A program made the position numbers and the translations under genes. Of a stretch of DNA of 40,728 nucleotides, positions 24,568 through 31,921 are shown one piece after another. The notes under the pieces were generated by a model that was given only the letters and a program-made list of their open reading frames with translations, made no database searches and was not told where the DNA came from. Source of the DNA: Bradyrhizobium valentinum (GTDB lineage Bacteria > Pseudomonadota > Alphaproteobacteria > Rhizobiales > Xanthobacteraceae); contig NZ_LLXX01000162.1 of NCBI RefSeq assembly GCF_001440405.1, positions 1 to 40,728 of the forward strand, read 5' to 3'. Positions within the stretch are counted from its first letter, which is position 1. Each line of letters opens with the position of its first letter.

Positions 24568-25466
24568 GCGTAGTGCACTTCCCGTCTGCCGAGGACGGAC
24601 TTGAGCAGCGTCAACGATAGCACGAAGGCGAGAAATACGACCGTGACGGCGGCACCATATCCGGAGCGAAAGAACTCGAATCCTTCGGTGTACATCGTGT
24701 AGATCAGCACCTCGGACGATTTCGAAGGTCCGCCTTTGGTCAGCACCTGCACGGTGTCGAACACCTGGAACGAACGGATCGCGGAGATCGCGACCACGAA
24801 CAGGGTGACGGGGGCGAGCATCGGCCACGTCACCAGGCCAAAGCGCGACCACGCGCTCTCGGCGCCGTCGATCTCGGCCGCGTCATAGAGGTGCTTCGGG
24901 ATCGACACCAACCCTGCGAGGAACAGCACCATGTTGAAGCCTGTGGCCTGCCAGATGCCGATCACGCACAGCGAATAGAGCGCGGTGCCGCGGTCCTGCA
25001 GCCAACTATGGCCTTGCAGTCCAGCGGCGCGCAGAAGCCCGTTCACCAGCCCGAACTGCGGGTGCAGCATGAATTCCCAGACGATCGCCATCGCGATCAG
25101 CGTTGCCATCACCGGAAGGAAGTAGACCGTGCGGTATAGGCTTCGCAGGCCGGCGCCGCTCTGGATCAGGAGCGCGACGCCGAGCCCGAGCGCTACCGCA
25201 CCCGGCACCACGATGGCGACATAGGCCAGCGTATTCTTCAGCGAAATCCAGAACACCCGGTCGGCGAACATCTCCTGATAATTCGACAGCCCGATCCAGG
25301 AGAACGAAGGTGCGCCGAGCTGGTAGTCCGTAAGCGAGAGCGCGATGACGCCGGCGAGCGGTCCGAGCAGCATCATCAGCATCAGGATCAAGGCCGGCGC
25401 TGCCAGCGCGTAGGCGGCTCCCGATCGCCCAGCCGTGCCTGACTTGACAAGTATCCGCGCACGCAT
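24564..25466 (-). CDS. carbohydrate-type ABC permease, MalF/UgpA family
   Basis: This encodes 300 residues from ATG 25466; an upstream TTG at about 25514 overlapping the ATPase stop is the alternative. Helices begin at AAYALAAPALILMLMMLLGP. The EAA loop reads KHLYDAAEIDGAESAWSRFG, followed by LVTWPMLAPVTLFVVAISAI, and the protein ends with LTLLKSVLGRREVHYA. Its TGA overlaps the next permease start in ATGA, which means tight translational coupling. It starts 40 bp after the ATPase gene stop. Confidence 0.88.
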   Translation of the reverse strand: MRARILVKSGTAGRSGAAYALAAPALILMLMMLLGPLAGVIALSLTDYQLGAPSFSWIGLSNYQEMFADRVFWISLKNTLAYVAIVVPGAVALGLGVALLIQSGAGLRSLYRTVYFLPVMATLIAMAIVWEFMLHPQFGLVNGLLRAAGLQGHSWLQDRGTALYSLCVIGIWQATGFNMVLFLAGLVSIPKHLYDAAEIDGAESAWSRFGLVTWPMLAPVTLFVVAISAIRSFQVFDTVQVLTKGGPSKSSEVLIYTMYTEGFEFFRSGYGAAVTVVFLAFVLSLTLLKSVLGRREVHYA

Positions 25467-25506
25467 GCGTGGCGCTGCGGCCACCTCTTGCAGCGCGGCG
25501 ACGGCG

Positions 25507-26664
25507 TCAGACAATGGCCATCTCCCGTGGCCGCTCAATGCGCGACGGAACGGAAGTCGCGATGCGCTTGCCGCTGGCGTCGAACGCGCGAATCGCCTCC
25601 GGCGCAAAGCCATAGGAGATTGCAGCGCCGATCGCCGGCAACTGGCTGGGATCGTTGACACGCGCCACCACGGGCGCATTCATTCCCGCGCTGCCGATAT
25701 GGACGAAGGCTTCCGATCCCAGATTTTCCAGATGCACAACGGTGCCGGAAAGGAGGCCGGACGCTCCGAGTTCAATCCGCTCCGGGCGGACGCAAACGCG
25801 ACATTCGCCGGCCGGCGACGGCGTAGTCGCATGCAAGACATGTCCGAGCGCTTCCAGCCGGCCATCGCTGCGGACGCGGGCTGGAAACGCATTGATCTTC
25901 GGCGTGCCGATAAATTCGGCCACACGGATGTCTTGCGGGTCGTCATAGACGGCAGCCGGCGCACCCACCTGAATGAGCTCGCCGCCGATCATGACCGCAA
26001 TCCGTCCCGACATGGTCATGGCTTCGGCCTGGTCGTGGGTGACGTAGATGAAGGTCGTCTTGAGCTGGCGGTGCAACTGAGCGATCTCGGCGCGCATATG
26101 CACGCGAAGCTTGGCGTCGAGATTGGACAGCGGCTCGTCGAACAGAAACGCACGGGGTTGACGCACGATGGCGCGACCGACCGCGACGCGCTGGCGCTGA
26201 CCACCGGACAATTGCCCGGGCTTGCGCTTCAGTAGCGGCGAAATCTCGAGCTGCCCGGCGACTCGCTCAACATCCTCGCGAATAGTGCGCTCGGCGCGGC
26301 GGCGGCTCGGCATCAGCCGGCCGATCAGCGGCATCCGCTCCAGCGCCGACAGGCGTTTCATCCGGAGCGGGACGGCGATATTGTCGAACACGCTGAGATG
26401 CGGATAGAGCGCGTAGGACTGAAACACCATTGCCAGATTGCGCGCGCTCGGCCTGACGCCGTCAGCATTGGCTCCGTCGATCCATATCTCGCCGGAAGAC
26501 TGCGGTTCGAGACCGGCGATGATGCGCAGCAGCGTGGATTTGCCGCATCCCGACGGGCCAACGAGCGAAATGAATTCGCCGTCCTCGATCGTGAGATCGA
26601 CGCCTTTCAGCACGTCGGCGCCGTCAAAAGCCTTGTGAAGAGCCCGAATCCCGATCTCGGCCAT
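25507..26664 (-). CDS. ABC transporter ATP-binding protein, MalK/UgpC family
   Basis: This encodes 385 residues. Walker A is GPSGCGKS (36-43), the signature is LSGGQ (152-156), Walker B is FLFDE (173-177) and the switch His is 210 (YVTHDQAEAM). The C-terminal OB-type regulatory domain (about 240-385) is typical of MalK/UgpC (RVCVRPERIEL). An unusual Arg-rich insert (about 105-126, with MPLIGRLMPSRRRAERTI) sits between the Q-loop and the signature in the helical domain. It is the first gene of the minus-strand importer operon C-A-E-B-phosphodiesterase, with a Pho-box-like element 51 bp before its ATG. Confidence 0.92.
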   Translation of the reverse strand: MAEIGIRALHKAFDGADVLKGVDLTIEDGEFISLVGPSGCGKSTLLRIIAGLEPQSSGEIWIDGANADGVRPSARNLAMVFQSYALYPHLSVFDNIAVPLRMKRLSALERMPLIGRLMPSRRRAERTIREDVERVAGQLEISPLLKRKPGQLSGGQRQRVAVGRAIVRQPRAFLFDEPLSNLDAKLRVHMRAEIAQLHRQLKTTFIYVTHDQAEAMTMSGRIAVMIGGELIQVGAPAAVYDDPQDIRVAEFIGTPKINAFPARVRSDGRLEALGHVLHATTPSPAGECRVCVRPERIELGASGLLSGTVVHLENLGSEAFVHIGSAGMNAPVVARVNDPSQLPAIGAAISYGFAPEAIRAFDASGKRIATSVPSRIERPREMAIV

Positions 26665-27103
26665 GTCAATCCGGTATCCGCAGGTGCGATACCGGATCGT
26701 CGTAAACGGCTAATTTGACAGCTACATCACAGCAGGACCAAGCGCGCGGATTAACCCCAGCTTTCCAGCAATTGGCCGGTGTGCGGGAAAGTCCTGCGGC
26801 GCAACCAGGCCTGCTCTTCACCAAACTCGAACCGCAGCGCTGCACCGCGCACCGCGAACGGCCTGGCGGGTTGACCGCGCCGCACTGGTTGAAATATCAT
26901 TCTCTTCAACTTGAGCGTTTTCGATTTCGATGAACGTTGTTCCGGCCGGACGGCGTCGGCCGACCTACAAATCGCGGTATTTCAAATAGCGGCACGCCCG
27001 TTTCATTTATCCCGGCATGGCTCGCCGGCTTGACGCGCGCTCTTTCAAAGGGGCGATCCGGCACTTCGCAAGGGATTTTAGATTTCAGCACGTAGAGGCA
27101 ACG
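26665..27103. other. intergenic region between importer operon and patatin gene
   Basis: About 440 bp between divergent genes. It contains the Pho-box-like element (26715-26732) directed at the importer. I see no gene or repeat in the rest, and no second Pho box oriented towards the patatin gene. Confidence 0.5.
26715..26732 (-). promoter_or_regulatory. Pho-box-like element before the importer operon
   Basis: Read on the minus strand it is CTGTGAT-GTAG-CTGTCAA: two seven-base half-sites with a four-base spacer, each one mismatch from CTGTCAT. This is the arrangement bound by PhoB. It ends 51 bp before the ATPase start; a weak -10-like TACGAC follows about ten bases downstream, as in PhoB-activated promoters. 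It predicts induction by phosphate starvation. Confidence 0.6.
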
Positions 27104-29362
27104 ATGAATTCCTTTCAGACACGCAAACAATCGTTCACCCGCTGGCTCGGACATATCATCGAATGCATCAAGGACTTTTACCGTCCGCTTGAAGACCTCC
27201 GGATCATTTTCTTGTCGCTGCTCGCAGGCGGCTTCGTCCTGCTCTATCTGGATCAAGGCCGCGACGTCATCCGGGGACTGGTAGATTCCGCCAACGCGGT
27301 AATCATGAACTGGCCGCCGCAAGGCGATGTCCTGCCGGTTATCTTGCGGTGGGTCGCGTTCATGCTTGCCTGCGTCTGGTCGGGGATCAACGCCTGGTAC
27401 TGGGCCAATCTCCTATACAAAACCGACAGCAACAGAAAACAGCAACAGCCGCGCTGGTTTCTTTACGTGCGCCGCACGTTCGGCGTGTTGCCATTGCTGG
27501 CGGCGCTTGTCGCCATGCCTTTGAGTGCAAGACATGGCGTCGATGACACTTGGTTCGGCATGGTGTGTTTTGCGATAGCCATCGCGCTCCTGCTCTGGTT
27601 CTTTGCCTACCGAACGACCTGGTTCGATGAAAGGAGGGTTCCGAAGGCATACGAAAAAGTTGATCCGGACAACAATCTAGTCCAGGGCGACCGCTGGTTC
27701 ATTCGCGCGACGCTCGCGATATCCGCCCTTATTCTCGTATCGCTGCTGATCCCCCATTGGCGCACCAATTTTGCCTGGTTGTTCGGACCTGCCGCGCTGG
27801 CATATGGCGCCATCGGCTGCATTGTTCCCGTCACGAGCTATCTGATCTGGAAGACGCGTAGCCAGAAAATCCCTGTGATCATGTTGGGCGGGCTAGCGTT
27901 CGTCCTGTTCAGCCTGCTCAACGATAATCATAAGGTGCGAAGCATCGACGTCCCGATCCAGACGGTCAATCGCCCGACCGTCGAGCAGGCATTGAGGCGC
28001 TGGGAACAGGGCCGAAGCAGCAACGAGCCGCTTGTTCTCGTCGCCACCGCCGGCGGCGCCTCGCGTGCCGCCTACTGGACCGGAACGGTGCTCCGTGCAC
28101 TCGACGATCGCAGCAACGGTCAGTTCTCCGACCATGTGTTTGCGATCAGCAGCGTGTCCGGCGGCGCACTCGGAGCGATAGGCTATGCGGCCTGGCTGGC
28201 CGACCGCCCCCTGGATAGCGAGAGCTCACCGGCCGCAGCGAAAGCACGCCTGAATTTCGTCCAGACCTTCTTCGGGCAGGACTATCTTGGCCCCGCCGTC
28301 GGCGCCTTGCTGTTCCCGGATCTGATCCAACGATTCCTGCCGGCCCCGCTGTTTCCTGACCGCGCGGCTTCGCTGGAAGAGGCGTTTGAATTGGGCTGGC
28401 AGCAGAGCGCCACGCGATGCACGGAGCAGCCGTGCCCCAAATCAACGCGCCTTGCCGACGAATATACCCAGATCTGGAGTAAATCCCGGCTCCATGAGGA
28501 CAGCGGCCGATGGGTGCCTATCGTGCTTGCGAACGGCACACATGTCGAAACCGGTAAGCGGATCATCACGGCACCCGTGCGGATAGATACGTCGGTGTTC
28601 GAAGATACCTATGATTTTTACCAGCTCGCGCCGGCCCAGATCCGCGCGTCAACGGCGGTGCTGAATTCGGCCCGGTTTACGGTCGTCAGCCCGCCCGGGC
28701 GGCTTATGCGCGGCGACGTCATTACCGGACGCATCATCGATGGCGGCTATTTCGAGAATGGCGGTATGGAGACGGTCTACGACCTCGCGCGGTATTTGCA
28801 ACGAGCAATGCAGCCGAAGCGTCCGATCATCATCGTTGAAATACTTAACGACGACACAATGAGCAGTGAGGACCTCAGGAGGCATAACGAAAATGCAGCG
28901 GTGCCGATTGAGCCGCCACCCACATCGGAATGGCCGTCGCCGCTGTTGCTCGAAGCGACCTCCATCATCGGCGGCCTTTATCATACGCGCAGCGCACGCG
29001 CCGTGCTGGGAGCGAAGCGGATATCCGACGCAACAGCGTCCGGTCTCAGCGATACCAAGTTCTACTCGTTCGATCTCAGGACGCTGAACAAGGGCTGGTA
29101 CACCGCGATGAGCTGGGCTCTCTCCCTGGGGACTCGCGATGCCATGGACGTGGCCCTTAACGTCACCGAGCAGCAGATCGGCGATTTCCTCAAGGATCGG
29201 AACTATACGGAAAAAATGCAGCGCACGTTGACTGAGGACCTTCTTGAGGTTCTTGGCAATTCAAAGGAGAACAACCGACAGCTCGACGCCGTGCTGGGTG
29301 CATTAAACGCCAACATCAAATCGCAGGGAGCAGAACCGGTCACCGCAGCGAAGCGGAAGTGA
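27104..29362 (+). CDS. patatin-like phospholipase with multi-pass membrane N-terminus
   Basis: This encodes 752 residues from ATG 27104 (AGAGG upstream). About seven hydrophobic segments occupy residues 34-272 (for example IIFLSLLAGGFVLLYL and VCFAIAIALLLWFFAY). The patatin domain follows: oxyanion GGASR (317-321), nucleophile Ser352 in SSVSGGALG, and Asp546 in IIDGGYFENGG, so the Ser/Asp dyad is complete. It should hydrolyse acyl chains from phospholipids or other lipids at the membrane. A polar C-terminal part ends in a charged tail. It is divergent from the ugp-like operon and ends 5 bp from the convergent DUF1428 gene. Confidence 0.88.
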   Translation: MNSFQTRKQSFTRWLGHIIECIKDFYRPLEDLRIIFLSLLAGGFVLLYLDQGRDVIRGLVDSANAVIMNWPPQGDVLPVILRWVAFMLACVWSGINAWYWANLLYKTDSNRKQQQPRWFLYVRRTFGVLPLLAALVAMPLSARHGVDDTWFGMVCFAIAIALLLWFFAYRTTWFDERRVPKAYEKVDPDNNLVQGDRWFIRATLAISALILVSLLIPHWRTNFAWLFGPAALAYGAIGCIVPVTSYLIWKTRSQKIPVIMLGGLAFVLFSLLNDNHKVRSIDVPIQTVNRPTVEQALRRWEQGRSSNEPLVLVATAGGASRAAYWTGTVLRALDDRSNGQFSDHVFAISSVSGGALGAIGYAAWLADRPLDSESSPAAAKARLNFVQTFFGQDYLGPAVGALLFPDLIQRFLPAPLFPDRAASLEEAFELGWQQSATRCTEQPCPKSTRLADEYTQIWSKSRLHEDSGRWVPIVLANGTHVETGKRIITAPVRIDTSVFEDTYDFYQLAPAQIRASTAVLNSARFTVVSPPGRLMRGDVITGRIIDGGYFENGGMETVYDLARYLQRAMQPKRPIIIVEILNDDTMSSEDLRRHNENAAVPIEPPPTSEWPSPLLLEATSIIGGLYHTRSARAVLGAKRISDATASGLSDTKFYSFDLRTLNKGWYTAMSWALSLGTRDAMDVALNVTEQQIGDFLKDRNYTEKMQRTLTEDLLEVLGNSKENNRQLDAVLGALNANIKSQGAEPVTAAKRK

Positions 29363-29367
29363 CGCGC

Positions 29368-29730
29368 CTAAACTTTCACCAGGCTTTCGAAACCGCCAAA
29401 GATCATCCGCTTGCCGTCGAACGGCGGCTTCGCTTTCGGATCCATCAGTTCGCTGAGCCGCGGATCCGCCATCACCTTGGCATTGATCTTGTCGCGCTGG
29501 GCGCGCGACTTGTAGGTGATCCAGGCGAACACGACGGTCTCGCCGGGCTTCAGCTTGACGCTGCGCGGGAACGAGGTGAACTTGCCGACCTTGACGTCCT
29601 CGGCCACCCATTCGCGATAATCCAGCGCGCCGTATTCGCGCCAGATCTTGCCGGCCTTCTTCGACAGGCGGGAGTAGGCTTCGAGATTCTTCTTTGGTAC
29701 GGGGACGATGAAGCCGTCGACGTAGGGCAT
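29368..29730 (-). CDS. DUF1428 domain-containing protein
   Basis: This encodes 120 residues from ATG 29730, preceded by AGAGGA. It starts MPYVDGFIVPVPKKNLEAYS and continues with WREYGALDYREWVAEDVKVG, VFAWITYKSRAQRDKINAKV and the end FDGKRMIFGGFESLVKV. These are the hallmarks of DUF1428, a dimeric ferredoxin-like alpha/beta barrel fold with no established activity. It ends 5 bp from the convergent patatin gene, so the two share whatever termination occurs here. Downstream of the DUF899 gene on the same strand, with repeat copy 1 between them. Confidence 0.9.
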   Translation of the reverse strand: MPYVDGFIVPVPKKNLEAYSRLSKKAGKIWREYGALDYREWVAEDVKVGKFTSFPRSVKLKPGETVVFAWITYKSRAQRDKINAKVMADPRLSELMDPKAKPPFDGKRMIFGGFESLVKV

Positions 29731-29770
29731 GTTGTTCCTCTTGTTCTTTGTCGTCGCGCGAACACTTTCG

Positions 29771-29851
29771 GTCATTCCGGGATGGTCCGAAGGACCAGAC
29801 CCGGAATCTCGAGATTCCGGGTTCGATGCTGGCGCATCGCCCCGGAATGAC
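29771..29851. repeat. double-hairpin intergenic repeat, copy 1
   Basis: This 81-bp element is two tandem hairpins, each closed by ATTCCGGG...CCCGGAAT and joined through CTCGAG. The left loop has the inner stem GGTCC-GAA-GGACC; the right has GATGC...GCATC. On the minus strand it is read through by the DUF899 gene and gives that gene its last 26 codons and stop. Confidence 0.85.
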
Positions 29852-30599
29852 GGCAACTGATTAAGCTATGACAGCAGGATGCCTGAACCTGTGACGGTTG
29901 GTATTGGTCACGTAGCCGCACCCAGTCCATCGGATACGGCAGGCCTTCCTCGTGGCGCCCGAGCGGGGTGAGGTCGAGATAGTGGTAGGCAGCGTTCATC
30001 ATGTCGAGGCCGCGCGAAAAACAGGAATAGGTGTGAAAGATGTTCCCGGCTTCATCGCGATAAAACACGCTGATGCCCGGCGCCTCCTCGCCTCCGAAGG
30101 GAGTGGTGCCGAAATTGTAGGGCGTGGCGCCCGACTTGAGCTGCTCGGACGTGAATGAGACACCAAAATCGTAGTTGAACTCGTTGCCGCCGGACGACAG
30201 CCAGTCGAACGTCCAGCCCATGCGCTGCTTGAATGAGGCAAGCTTTTGCAGCGGCGCGCGTGAGATCCCGACCATCGCGGTGTCGCGGGCGGCGAGATGC
30301 GGAATCATGCGCTCGAACCCGTCGGCCCAGAACGAGCAGCTCTTGCAGGCTTCGTTCCAGTCGGGCGCGAACATCAGATGCTGCACCACGAGCTGGCTGC
30401 GTCCCCTGAAGAGGTCGCCGAGCGACATTTTGCCGTTGGGCCCGTCGAAGACGTAATCCTTCTCGACCTTGACCCACGGCAGCGCGCGGCGCTCCTCGTT
30501 TAGGCGCTCGCGCGCTTTGGTGTATTCCTTCTCATGCGCAAGGTGCGCCTTGCGGGCGGCGATCCATTCCTCGCGGGAGACGATGGGGTGCGGCTGCAT
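29772..30599 (-). CDS. DUF899 (thioredoxin-like) family protein with repeat-derived tail
   Basis: This encodes 275 residues. Hallmarks are IVSREEWIAARKAHLAHEKE at the N-terminus, LPWVKVEKDYVFDGPNGKMS, LVVQHLMFAPDWNEACKSCS with the thioredoxin-like Cys pair, GWTFDWLSSGGNEFNYDFGV, and GISVFYRDEAGNIFHTYSCF. The natural family end is near PYPMDWVRLRDQY at about residue 230. From there the frame runs on through QPSQVQASCCHS and then the last 26 residues, which come wholly from repeat copy 1 (ending NLEIPGLVLRTIPE). The original stop appears lost. AGAGGAG precedes ATG 30599. Function of the family is unknown; a role in redox chemistry is only suggested by the fold. Confidence 0.88.
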   Translation of the reverse strand: MQPHPIVSREEWIAARKAHLAHEKEYTKARERLNEERRALPWVKVEKDYVFDGPNGKMSLGDLFRGRSQLVVQHLMFAPDWNEACKSCSFWADGFERMIPHLAARDTAMVGISRAPLQKLASFKQRMGWTFDWLSSGGNEFNYDFGVSFTSEQLKSGATPYNFGTTPFGGEEAPGISVFYRDEAGNIFHTYSCFSRGLDMMNAAYHYLDLTPLGRHEEGLPYPMDWVRLRDQYQPSQVQASCCHSLISCRHSGAMRQHRTRNLEIPGLVLRTIPE

Positions 30600-30614
30600 G
30601 GGCGGCTCCTCTGT

Positions 30615-31097
30615 TCAGGCCAGGTAGCTTTCAAGCTTGCCAAGGAATTCCGTCCATCCGCGCTCGTGATTGTCGCGCGCTTTCTCATCGACGAACTGCG
30701 CGTGATTGAAGACGAGCAGCGTGCCGCTGCCTTCCGGCTTGATCGAAATGGTCACGAGCGATTCCCGTTCCGGCGTGGAATGCCACGCCCAGCTAAAGAC
30801 CAGCCGCTGGTTCGGAACGACCTCGCGATAGACGCCGCCAACCTCGTTGTAACTGCCGTTGGCGCTGAAGCTGATGCGGTAGCGGCCTCCGATGCGCAGA
30901 TCGATGTCGGCCTTGACCGAGCCCTCCTCGACCGACGCCGGCCCGAACCACTGCACTAGTTTTTGCGGGTCGGCCCACGCGGCGTAGACTTTTTCGGGCG
31001 CCGCGCTGAGACGTCGCGTGATCGTGAGGCTCGGCCGCGCGGCGAGTTCGGCGTCGCTGATAGCGTCGTGCTTGGCAAGGCTTGACTGGGTGGCCAT
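30615..31097 (-). CDS. SRPBCC (AHSA1/START-like) domain protein
   Basis: This encodes 160 residues. The START-like fold is clear: LTITRRLSAAPEKVYAAWAD, PQKLVQWFGPASVEEGSVKA, IDLRIGGRYRISFSANG, VGGVYREVVPNQRLVFSWAW, and FNHAQFVDEKARDNHERGWT near the end. The fold binds a hydrophobic ligand. Its start lies 142 bp inside the preceding ArsR gene, in another frame, so translation is probably coupled to the regulator. It ends 15 bp before the DUF899 gene, so ArsR, SRPBCC and DUF899 probably form one operon, a frequent combination. Confidence 0.9.
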   Translation of the reverse strand: MATQSSLAKHDAISDAELAARPSLTITRRLSAAPEKVYAAWADPQKLVQWFGPASVEEGSVKADIDLRIGGRYRISFSANGSYNEVGGVYREVVPNQRLVFSWAWHSTPERESLVTISIKPEGSGTLLVFNHAQFVDEKARDNHERGWTEFLGKLESYLA

Positions 31098-31426
31098 GGG
31101 TCTTCCTCCACAAAAGCGGCAAGGCGGTCGAGTGCGTCGGACCAGAAGCGCCGGTAGCGGTTAAGCCAGTCCATCGCCTGCTCCATCGGCTGGGCAGTCA
31201 ACCGGCACGCGACCGTGCGGCCGGTCTTTTCGCGCGCGATCAACCCGGCATCCGACAGCACATCGAGATGCTTCATGATCGCAGGCAGCGACATCGAAAA
31301 CGGTTGCGCCAGTTCGCTGACCGACAGGCTTTCGCGATCGCCGAGCCGCGCCAGCAGCGCGCGCCTGGTCGGATCGGACAGCGCGGCAAAAGTACGATCG
31401 AGAATTTCTTCTTGATACTTAACCAT
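30956..31426 (-). CDS. ArsR family winged-helix regulator
   Basis: This encodes 156 residues from ATG 31426 (MVKYQEEILDRTFAALSDPT). The winged helix covers about residues 10-85: RRALLARLGDRESLSVSELA, PFSMSLPAIMKHLDVLSDAG, and LIAREKTGRTVACRLT. Metal-binding cysteine pairs are absent, so this is the SRPBCC-partner subtype rather than an arsenic sensor. The last 45 residues (from about EEDPWPPSQ) are Ser/Pro/Arg-rich and overlap the SRPBCC frame; they may not be conserved. It probably represses its own operon through the palindrome on its start codon. Confidence 0.88.
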   Translation of the reverse strand: MVKYQEEILDRTFAALSDPTRRALLARLGDRESLSVSELAQPFSMSLPAIMKHLDVLSDAGLIAREKTGRTVACRLTAQPMEQAMDWLNRYRRFWSDALDRLAAFVEEDPWPPSQALPSTTLSATPNSPRGRASRSRDVSARRPKKSTPRGPTRKN

Positions 31427-31461
31427 ATGGTTTAGTATAGGCACAAAAGAAACGCCGTCAA
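31421..31461 (-). promoter_or_regulatory. promoter and start-codon palindrome of the ArsR operon
   Basis: On the minus strand: TTGACG (31461-31456), 16 bp, TATACT (31439-31434). A perfect 12-bp palindrome AACCATATGGTT (31432-31421) contains the ATG. The start codon lies eight bases after the -10 element, so the transcript should be leaderless, and repressor bound at the palindrome would cover the transcription start. Confidence 0.75.
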
Positions 31462-31583
31462 GCCGGCGTTTGCATCACGAATTTGAGAGCTGTGACAACG
31501 GAAGTTCGGATGGCCGGATCATTCAGCGCAAATATTTTTCGCGCGTCAGTCCGGCCATCCCGAGAAGAATTCGCGAGCCGCAA

Positions 31584-31841
31584 TCAGTAATCCCGATAGA
31601 CCCGCATCCGCCGCTGCTGTCCAAAGGCAGCGCGCGGGTTGAGATTGCAGTAGAGGCCGCGTCCGGAGGCGGATGCCATGCACTGGGCGTAGCTGCTGTA
31701 CGAGCAGTCGCCGGGGATACCGATGCCCCGGCCCTGGACGCAGTACGGGTAATCGTAAGCCGCCGCCGGAGAGCTACCCGCCACCGTGGCGACTGTCGCC
31801 GCCGACAGCGCCAATATCGCTAACATTGCATTACGCATCAT
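31584..31841 (-). CDS. DUF3551 family small secreted protein
   Basis: This encodes 85 residues. A signal peptide (AMLAILALSAATVATVAGSS, cleaved near AAAYD) leads to a short Cys-rich domain: YPYCVQGRGIGIPGDCSYSS, YAQCMASASGRGLYCNLNPR. The spacing of four cysteines is typical of DUF3551, a Bradyrhizobium-rich family of unknown function. GAAGGAG precedes the start; either of two adjacent ATGs (31841 or 31838) could be used. It stands alone on the minus strand. Confidence 0.85.
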   Translation of the reverse strand: MMRNAMLAILALSAATVATVAGSSPAAAYDYPYCVQGRGIGIPGDCSYSSYAQCMASASGRGLYCNLNPRAAFGQQRRMRVYRDY

Positions 31842-31921
31842 CGATCTCCTTCACGTGACGCAAAAGCCGCGTCGCCTTTGCCATGAAACACCGCGATTAC
31901 GCCAATGTTCCGTGAGGTAGA

